Part shown: positions 56,801-64,000 of the stretch, piece after piece
Position numbering within the stretch: the first letter of the stretch is position 1
How the letters are laid out: the number at the start of each line of letters is the position of its first letter
DNA from: Persicaria tinctoria
Taxonomy: Eukaryota; Streptophyta; Magnoliopsida; Caryophyllales; Polygonaceae
Assembly: GCA_037127255.1 (NCBI GenBank)
Contig: JBANSL010000005.1
Coordinates: forward strand, 4,898,001-4,962,000
DNA: 64,000 nucleotides
Reading direction: 5' to 3'
Made by a program: the position numbers and the translations under genes
Notes under the pieces: model-generated
What the model saw: only the letters and a program-made list of their open reading frames with translations
Databases searched by the model: none
Told to the model about the DNA's origin: nothing

Positions 56801-57480
56801 AGAGGTCTTCCCAACCCTGCAAATGAAAGACAGGTAAAGAGTTCAACAGGGATAAAGAATAAGAACGCCATTACTAGGAAAGGAAGCAAAAGGATCGGGT
56901 CAATTGCTAATCATACAAAATACACCCAAATTAATAAATCACTAAACCAATTTCTCTTTCCAGGCCCAGTCCACATCACACCAACATATTCCAGTTGATT
57001 CTGATTAGCCGAATAGACTATCAGTAGCGCAATTAGTCACTTCCTCCCAATTTTCTTATTTAAATAAAGCTTTTACACAGAGCAGCAAGAACTATAAATC
57101 CTTGGAAATTTCTGCATATTCCTCAAAGATCCGTCTCCAAAATCAGATCCAAATTACATAGCTACAGTCACTAACAACAATTCCACCCAAACAAAACCAA
57201 AGCCACACCCCAGCCTCATCTCGGGGGGAATTCTACACCAACCAGCTAAAACCTCAAAAGAAAAACCATCAAACGAACAAAAACACAAATCAAACGATTA
57301 AAACAACGAAACAAAAACAAAATCTAACCAGATCGCAAGGAAACGCCGATAATCTAGGGTTTGGAATGCACGAGAGACGAAATTAACAAGCAATTGAGAT
57401 ACGCAAGAGAGTGAAAGAGAGAAATACCCGCTGTCACCGAGAATTATGACCTTGAGAAGTGTTCGCCGGCGAGAAGGCAT
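53842..57480 (-). CDS. RABG3: Rab7-type small GTPase, RABG3 group
   Basis: Exons on the - strand: 57480-57428, 56816-56790, 56655-56556, 55746-55600, 55027-54947, 54772-54627, 53908-53842. Exon 2 is a 27-nt micro-exon. Phases close to 206 aa, the normal RABG3 length. Rab7/RABG3 controls traffic to and fusion with the vacuole. Motifs: P-loop GDSGVGKTS (15-23), switch I with ATIGADF, DTAGQE (63-68), NKVD (125-128), SAK (158-160), Rab7-type [14 protein letters not shown]. The C-terminus is TGCEC, giving CXC for double geranylgeranylation and membrane anchoring. Residues before YLPDTIDV are EEEEI rather than the usual EEEEM, because the last exon starts with A after AT. The a-f isoform is not resolved. 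A GA-rich tract at 57530-57600 is likely 5' UTR. Confidence 0.96.
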
Positions 57481-57846
57481 CGTTGCACTCTACAGCAACC
57501 AAGCGATCTGCGATCGATCGATTCACAGAGGAGAGAGAGAGCGGCAAAGATCCGAAATGGCGAAATCTCTGCCTTGGGAGAGAGAGAGAGGGGAAAGGCA
57601 GTAAACTTTAATCGGCGCTGGATTGCTGAAAGTGATCTGTCGACTGGGGAGTCTTCTCGCTTCCGGATATTCCACGTGCTCTCCCCTCTCTCTTATTTTC
57701 CGCTTTCCTCTATATTTTTTGGATCGAATCCACTTGCTTTTATATGATTGAACCAATTAATAATTTAATATACTCACTTTATATCTGTAAAAATTTAAAA
57801 TTATTGTGCAATTATTAAAAATAAATAAATTTAATGATGTGGAGAT

Positions 57847-58295
57847 CAAGGTTCTAAATATCGCGTATCGGGGTCGTATCGGTTAGAAGTAAAAATGATA
57901 TATCGAAATATATCGGATTTATCGGTTTCACCAATTTTTAACTATAAGTACTATTATTTATACTTCAAAATGTAAAAATATACATGAAAAAATAATATTT
58001 AAATTGCAAAATTACCAAATAAACTTGATAAAATAAAAACAACATCATTCATAAAGGCCAAAGTTAACTTATCAAAGTTGGCAGTTCTAAATATCCCCGA
58101 TATATCGCCGATATTAGCCCGATATATCGACGTTGACCCGATATATCGACGATATTGACCCGATATATCGACATTGACCCGATATATGGCGTTGACCGAT
58201 ATTTTCCACCCGATATGCCGATATCGTAACGGATTCTAAATATCCCTGATATATCGCCGATATATCGGCCGATTTATCTGATATTTAGAACACTG
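57847..58295. mobile_element. hAT MITE with 8-bp target duplication and GATATATCG repeats
   Basis: GTGGAGAT is repeated exactly at 57839-57846 and 58296-58303. The termini CAAGGTTCTAAATATC and (inverse of right end) CAGTGTTCTAAATATC match at 14 of 16. The right half carries many degenerate CCGATATATCG words. 449 bp, non-coding. Confidence 0.88.
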
Positions 58296-58303
58296 GTGGA
58301 GAT

Positions 58304-58759
58304 ATACTTCTCTCATTTGTAATTTGTAAATCATCAATTTAAGCGGACAACATTAATAAGAATACTTTTATATTAATAATATCAAAACGTCAAAAAATTT
58401 AAAACAAAAAATTTTCACTAATATGAATTTTTTTTAGTAACGAAGGGAGTATGTGGTAATAACTAATAAGGGATTATTTAGTGGATTTTTTTTAATTGGA
58501 AATTGAATATTTTAAGACTTTGATAACAATCCTCTTCCTTCATTGGCTCATTATGATATTTATAATGAAATCTATAAACATTTTAAGAAAATTTAAAATT
58601 TCCTTAATAGACTTGTTTAAAGTTACTTATATGTTTCACATTTTTATAAAATTTATTAGTATATATAGACTTTAAATCATGGGCTTGAATAGTTTAACGA
58701 GCACACATGAACAATTGACAGTTGACTAGGGATAGGAGTCCTAGGACTGTTATACCAAA
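58304..58759. other. AT-rich spacer
   Basis: No gene. GTAACGAAGGGAGTA near 58437 looks like a Stowaway right end without a partner. Confidence 0.45.
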
Positions 58760-60399
58760 TAAAAGGTTCATTAATAACATTGTTGAGTTTGCTTGCTTAG
58801 TTTCTGATGTTGTGAAGATTTTTACTCCTGAAACTTATGAACAAGCTATGAAATGTATTCACTCTGCTAAATGGAAACATCTATGAATGATGAGATAGAA
58901 TCTATGAGGGTGAATAAAACTTGGACTTTGGTGCCTAAACCTGTGAGTGCTAGATTAATTGATTGTAAATGGATCTACAAACTTAAAATGACATTTCTAA
59001 GTCTGACCCCCCTAGATACAAAGCTAGGTTGGTTGCTAAAGGTTTTACCCAAAGAGAGGGTGAGGATTATAATGAAATATTTGCTCCTGTTGTGAAATAC
59101 AAAACCTTGAGATTACTGCTTGCCATGACTGCTGTTTATGATTTTGAATTAGAACAAATGGATGTTAAGACAACTTTTCTTCATGGTGACTTGGATGAGA
59201 CAATTTATATGAGACAGCCTAAGGGCTTCATTGATTCTGTGCATCCTAATCATGCTTGCTTGTTAAATAAATCCATCTATGGTTTGAAACAGTCACCTAG
59301 ACAATGGAATATCAAATTTGACAAGTGCATGATGTTCAGTCTAGGGTTTAAAAGGAGCAAATTTGATACATGTTTATACTTTAAGGGTGTCAATAAGAGT
59401 CATGTGCTTTATGTGCTTTTATATGTGGATGACATCTTGCTGATTTCTAAATCTGTTGATGCTATTCATGATATTAAAAAGAACTTACAAAAACATTTTG
59501 GCATGAAAGATTTAGGCATTGCTAAAAAGATTTTAGGCATGTCTATTATAAGATATAGGAAGCATAAGAAGTTATGGTTGCATCAGTGTGACTATGTGCA
59601 TAAGGTTCTTGAAAGATTTCATATTTCTGGTGATAAGATTAACAATATTCCTTTAGGTGCTCATCTTGATCTCACTAAAATAAAAGGAAAATTGTCTGTT
59701 GCTGAGTTGAATATTATGAAATCCATTCCTTATGATGCTGCTGCAGGTTCAGTGATGTACTCTATGATTTGTACTCGTCCTGATCTTGCATTTGCTATTA
59801 GCACTCTCAGTAGGTTCATGTCTGAACCAAATGAGAAACACTGGGTGTCTATGAAATATCTGTTAAGATACTTGCTTGGAACTGCTAATCTGTCTTTGTT
59901 ATATGTTGAACACTCCTCCTCTTATAACTTACATGGCTTTGTGGATGCTGATTATGCTTCTAACAAGGATACCAAGAAATCTAATACCTCCTATGTGTAT
60001 ACATGGGCAGGCAATTGTGTTTCTTGGAAATCCCAGCAGCAACCCATTGTTGCTCTCTCATCCACTGAAGCTGAGTACATAACAGCTACAGAGGCCTGCA
60101 AGGAGGCCATCTGGCTGCAAGGTATCCTTAAGGAGATAGAGAGGAAGCACTACACTTCTGCCATACACATTGACAGTCAAAGTGCACTCTATCTCAGCAG
60201 GGACCCCATGTACCATGAGCGTACTAAACATATTGATGTTAGATACCATTTTATTCGTGAGAAAGGGGAAGATAATGTCATACATGTTAAGAAAATTGAT
60301 GGTAAGTATAATCTTGCAGATTTTGGCACTAAAATTGTTCCTTATGAAAAATTTGTGTTCTGCAGGAACTTCCTCCATTTGGAGGATTTCCATGGGTGA
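58760..60399 (+). pseudogene. copia pol fragment: RT and RNase H, frameshifted at the 5' side
   Basis: RT N-terminal pattern from about 58820 (FTPETYEQAMKCIHSAKW, then NDEIESMRVNKTWTLV, CKWIYKLK) is spread over more than one frame. From 59029 one frame of 456 codons holds VAKGFTQREGEDYNEIFAPV, MDVKTTFLHGDLDETIYM, LLYVDDILLIS, then RNase H (FVDADYASNKDTKKS, ALSSTEAEYITATEACKEA, HIDSQSALYLSRDPM) and ends with a stop at 60397-60399. gag, protease and integrase are absent on this side, so the copy is 5'-truncated, but the long intact RT-RH frame indicates a fairly recent insertion. It is unlike the 1-5714 family. Confidence 0.9.
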
Positions 60400-60477
60400 T
60401 CCTTGCATGACTGGGCTAATGACGGACTGGCCTTGAATCCACTTTGTTTAGGTTATAGTCTGCCTGGAGCAAGACTT

Positions 60478-60496
60478 AGAAAAATAGAGGGTGATT
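60478..60496 (+). promoter_or_regulatory. polypurine tract of the right-hand copia element
   Basis: AGAAAAATAGAGGGTGA lies just before TGTTGTAATG, the start of the 3' LTR. Confidence 0.65.
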
Positions 60497-61458
60497 TGTT
60501 GTAATGTTATGTGTTATATTTCCCTATGTCTTGCTTTCATATGTGTTACATGTAATATTGTTATGTGCTTGTAATCATGTATGGGTGTATGATGAGTATG
60601 CATATAACATATATTATATACTTAGATATACATGGATGCACAGTTATAATTAGACTTGACTGAGTCGTATTGAGTCGAGAAATCGACTTGATCCTCTAAC
60701 GAGTCTAATGAACACTTGTGGAGTATAATGTATAAACTATGGTATATAATGTATGTATAATATGTATGATATATATATATATATGTGGAAGAAGTCTTAC
60801 ACGGATGTGGGCTTTAGGCCCATTTCCAAACCCAAAAGATCTCTCAGGCGGAGTGAGCTTGGCGGCCTGGTCCATTGGAGTGAAGCGCTGCGTGTTTGGC
60901 CTTGGCTTCACTTGAGATCCGATGACCTAGCTATTTAAGCTCGCTAGCAGCTTCTCGAATCCTCAGTTCAGCTCTCTCTCTCTCCTCCGTCTCTTCTCAA
61001 ACGCTCTCAAAGGGTTTCTAGGGTTTGTTCCTGGCTCCTCCCCGGCGATTGTGAAGACGAAGGCGTTGGCTGATCTCGGTGATCTCCTGGTGGTGGCGCG
61101 GCTAAGCTCCTGGCTTTGGTTGCCACTTGTCTCACGTCTGGAGATCTAGGGTTTGGGAGTTTCGAAGCGATCTTCGAACTCCGGTCATCCCACACAGGGG
61201 GATCTTCTCCTCTCTGTATCTCTGAAACTCGTACATGCTAGATCTAGGGTTTATCTTTGCATTTCTTGATTGTAACCCTCTATTGAACAATTACTTAGTG
61301 GATTCGGCCGCTTCTTGAGGCCCCGAGGACGTAGGCATCTTTTGCCGAACCTCGTAAAACTCTGGTGTTGTTCTTGCATGTCTTGTTTGAGTTTCTCGTT
61401 ATTTATCTCTCGCTTCCGCATAAATCACTTTCGTTATATCGAATCTCGGTTTTCAACA
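60497..61458 (+). repeat. 3' LTR of right-hand copia element
   Basis: It starts TGTTGTAATG after the polypurine tract and ends TTTCAACA. About 962 bp. It includes TA-rich U3 DNA, a TATA-like GCTATTTAAGC near 60931, a CT-rich leader with CTCTCTCTCTCCTCC, and GATCTAGGG words. The final 123 bp are repeated at 62321-62443, which fixes the right end. Confidence 0.8.
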
Positions 61459-62095
61459 CCTTTGTACTTAGACTTCACCATAAGAACCTCATCTTTGTTT
61501 TCAGGTTTAGGGTCAGTCTTATTTCCATTCACAGTTTTAAACACTTGCAGATTTTCATTTTTCTGTATGATAGAATCAATAAGCTCCTTTTGAGTCAACT
61601 TATTAGTACCATACTGAACAACATCAACAAAAGTAGTAAACTGAGCAGGCAAAGAATTAAGCAATAAAACACACAATTGAGTCTCATCAACTTTGTCACC
61701 ACACCTTTCCAGATCTTGGGTAATAGCCAAGAATCTGTCAAGATTATCAGCAAGAGTGCAAGCAGTAGACATTTTGTAATTGAAAAGTTTTTGAAGAGAT
61801 TTACCCTACTTGGTAGTGATTTTACCAAGTATAATTCCTCCAACCTTTCCCAGAGTTTTTTAGTAGTTGTGCAAGTAAGAACTTGCGTAGCCACCTAATT
61901 TGAGAGTCTCAACATAATCTCACTGTGTGCTATTTTATCAAGACGTTTTATATCCTTCTTCTTGTCTTCTTCGACATCTTCTCCAGTGACCACTTCATAG
62001 CAATTTTCTTTGATTAATATGGCCTTCATTTTTACCTGCCACATAGCAAAGTCAGTAGTGCCATTGAAGGGTTTTAAACGATATGATTCACCCAT
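61459..62095 (-). pseudogene. gag: inverted copia gag fragment between two LTR tails
   Basis: The - strand frame starts at ATG 62095 with MGESYRLKPFNGTTDFAMWQ, then KDIKRLDKIAHSEIMLRLSN, a TAG, TTTKKLWERLEELYLVKSL, a frameshift, then ATG 61772 with STACTLADNLDRFL and LLLNSLPAQFTTFVDVVQYG. This is the copia gag (UBN2-type) pattern. It is cut off at 61458, where the forward-oriented LTR begins. No zinc knuckle is present. Whether it belongs to the same family as the adjoining + strand pol cannot be told from this window. Confidence 0.8.
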
Positions 62096-62320
62096 GTTTA
62101 TAGTTAAGAACTTAAAAAACTTAACAAAACACAGTAAACCACGCGAGAGATTCAAGAAAACCTTGAACCTTAGAGCAGAGCACATAATCACACACACACA
62201 AGCCTAGATCTAAACAAACAAGGCGTGGTATGTCACGTAAGGGGGGTTCAGCACCAGCGATGTTGCCTTTTAGGTCTGCCGAGGCCTTACGTCCAGTCTC
62301 AATCCCTAGATCTCAAGCCG

Positions 62321-62443
62321 CATCTTTTGCCGAACCTCGTAAAACTCTGGTGTTGTTCTTGCATGTCTTGTTTGAGTTTCTCGTTCTTTATCTCTCGCTT
62401 CCGCATAAATCACTTTCGTTATATCGAATCTCGGTTTTCAACA
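62321..62443 (+). repeat. second copy of the LTR 3' tail
   Basis: It matches 61336-61458 over all 123 bases with about one difference (GTTCTTTAT against GTTATTTAT), in the same orientation, ending at the same TTTCAACA. The sequence before it (62220-62320) has GAGGCC and ACGT words reminiscent of the corresponding LTR part but is not alignable by eye. Confidence 0.9.
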
Positions 62444-63110
62444 TGAAGAATGATGGATGAGACGATCTCTCTCACAAGATGTCAACCAGTTTTATGCTTG
62501 TCATGATATTCTCGTTTGGAATATGGATAATGATGTCCCAAATTGCCATCATTCTCGACGTGCAGATCATGCTATAACAAACCACCAACAATTTCGAGTT
62601 GAGATATTTTGTCAAGTAATGATTATGCATCAGTTTTAGTATGTGTATATTGTATATAGATAGATAGATAGATCGCACAACCATACAATCAAGGGGGGAA
62701 TATAGGGAATTTCGGAGCCGGCCAATTCAAAACAATTAGTTCAATGTCAATAATCGCTACTTTGGCGAGGTATTAGTATTTTAAATTTGTTGTGCATTAG
62801 CCTTGTTCAAATGAGTAGAAAACTTGTGCTCTATATGAAGCGTTTCTAGTAAATCAATTATCTTTATTACCCCACATTACTGACGTGTTCCCTATTTTCA
62901 TAGAAATAAGGTGGATAATACTTGAATAATAAGTGCTCGGAATAATAATCGCGATGTTACTTGGCTTGGTTCGCATTTACAATTGTCTTGTGTTTTTACT
63001 GTTCAATAATCGTTTGTGAGTATAATTTCAACTTGATCGGGTTATTTTTTTAAAATGATTATTTACTCAAATTCCTGAGTTTTTACTCTGGTAAATAGTT
63101 GCATAGCTTC
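62444..63110. other. spacer, no gene
   Basis: AT-rich, with a short GATA microsatellite near 62659-62673. Nothing coding is recognised. Confidence 0.45.
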
Positions 63111-63114
63111 CTTT

Positions 63115-63900
63115 TTTTCTCTCTCTTGTGCCGGTATATCCGGGCACAAAGACATATCGGCTACAGATCCAAATAGGTCTATCTGCTGCTCTACCTAATA
63201 ATCAACCATGATGTTGTACAAATGGATGAAGTCTGATGACTCCGCCACAACCAGAAACCTGCTGTTGTTGGTGAACATCGTAGAGTATACAAGATCACAA
63301 TTCATCCTAAGCATGTGCAAAGGGAGGGTGGACTTCCTCACAGTTCATATCTGACACGTCTAATCATCTCTGCTAGTAGCAAAGTAGATAGAGTTAGGAT
63401 GCCAAGCACACATTAGTGAAGTGGTGGTGTGGCCCTTAGGATTTGCGATACGCCGCACATGTACAATTCAAGTCAGATTCCCTCTCAGCTGGTTACAAAT
63501 ATAAATACTGCAATAGAAGCCAAAATTAAACTAGTAAGGCGACAACTACGTACACACCTTCCTCCATTCATGAGCATCTGGAAGACAATCATTAGGTGTA
63601 TCACCCATCGCCACTATATAGCTGCTGTTAGGACTGACCAAAGCATGCTGCAAACAAGTGAAATTAGAAAATGAAACCAAGTTAAATTAGAAAATGAATG
63701 AAGAAGCTAGCTAGACAAGTGTAATTTATAGATAAAATACTCACTACATACATTATTTGGATAGCAAAGCGAGTCGTTACAGAACAATCTAAAGCCATTA
63801 GAGTCATACACTCTCAAATATCCATCGTCGCTAGAGACTAGGAAGAGGGGTGATGAGTTGCATGTACAAAAAATACGTGTTAAAGATGTTGAAAACATTA
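63115..63900 (-). pseudogene. WD40-repeat protein relic, runs beyond the window
   Basis: Three exon-like blocks on the - strand. The first, about 63897-63752, has SSDDGYLRVYDSNGFRLF and a GTATGT donor. The second, 63647-63559, has HALVSPNSSYIVAMGDTPND with GT-AG borders. The third, from about 63445 down, has GHTTTSLMCAWHPNSIYFAT, VVAESSDFIHLY and VEQQIDLFGSVADMSLCPD. These fit successive WD40 repeats of a plant transducin/WD40 protein. Stops interrupt the third block: TAG after RDD, TGA where WD40 repeats normally have Trp, and TAG before VEQQID. The upstream part lies outside the window, so a functional parent or a fragment copy cannot be told apart. Confidence 0.65.
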
Positions 63901-64000
63901 ACTTCTACTCTTTTCTATATCAGTGGTTTTGTACCTATATCCAGTGTAGTATACATCAATACAATTCACAACGTTGTTTGCTCCTATCTAATCGCATAAG

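Overview
This is nuclear DNA from a flowering plant, almost certainly a eudicot. The evidence is multi-exon genes with GT-AG introns whose products match well-known plant families, AT-rich introns and spacers, and a dense load of plant transposons (Ty1/copia, LINE, Mutator-like, hAT, Stowaway, Tourist). I cannot name the species.

Host genes, left to right, with exons assembled by eye and every splice phase checked: (1) RCE1/UBC12, the NEDD8-conjugating enzyme, + strand, 6 coding exons, 183 aa (14762-16472); (2) IMP3, the U3 snoRNP protein with an S4 domain, + strand, 4 coding exons, 182 aa (19528-21464); (3) an HVA22k-like TB2/DP1/HVA22 membrane protein, - strand, 8 exons, 204 aa (22305-26321), convergent with IMP3; (4) a small secreted organ-specific (S2/P4, DUF2775-like) protein with a His/Asp-rich tail, + strand, 2 exons, 123 aa (39231-39696); (5) SWI3D, a SWI/SNF core subunit with SWIRM, ZZ and SANT domains, + strand, 7 exons, 936 aa (43291-51524); (6) a RABG3 (Rab7) GTPase, - strand, 7 exons, 206 aa (53842-57480), convergent with SWI3D. 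A WD40-repeat gene relic with several stops runs into the right edge on the - strand.

Transposon layers. 1-5.7 kb is a nearly complete copia element on the - strand whose single gag-pol frame is broken by two TAG codons. 6.3-13.9 kb is a composite of TIR elements, including a Pack-MULE-like element with a 9-bp target duplication and a MITE abutting the RCE1 promoter. 26.5-34.1 kb is a transposon-rich block: a hAT MITE, a LINE 3' end, a recent 171-bp tandem duplication, a truncated copia pol, a broken Mutator-like N-terminal domain, and a Stowaway invaded by two Tourist-like MITEs. 34.8-43 kb holds LTR-like pieces, a hAT MITE and several LINE 3' fragments around the organ-specific gene. 57.8-62.4 kb holds a hAT MITE, a truncated copia element with a full 3' LTR, and an unusual inverted gag fragment caught between two direct copies of that LTR's terminal 123 bp.

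The host genes are ordinary housekeeping genes (neddylation, ribosome biogenesis, ER/endomembrane shaping, chromatin remodelling, vacuolar trafficking) and do not form a pathway cluster. The less ordinary material is in the transposons: captured ORFs, GTGTCACC-rich tracts shared between elements, point-nonsense patterns consistent with methylcytosine decay, and the LTR/inverted-gag structure near 61-62 kb.
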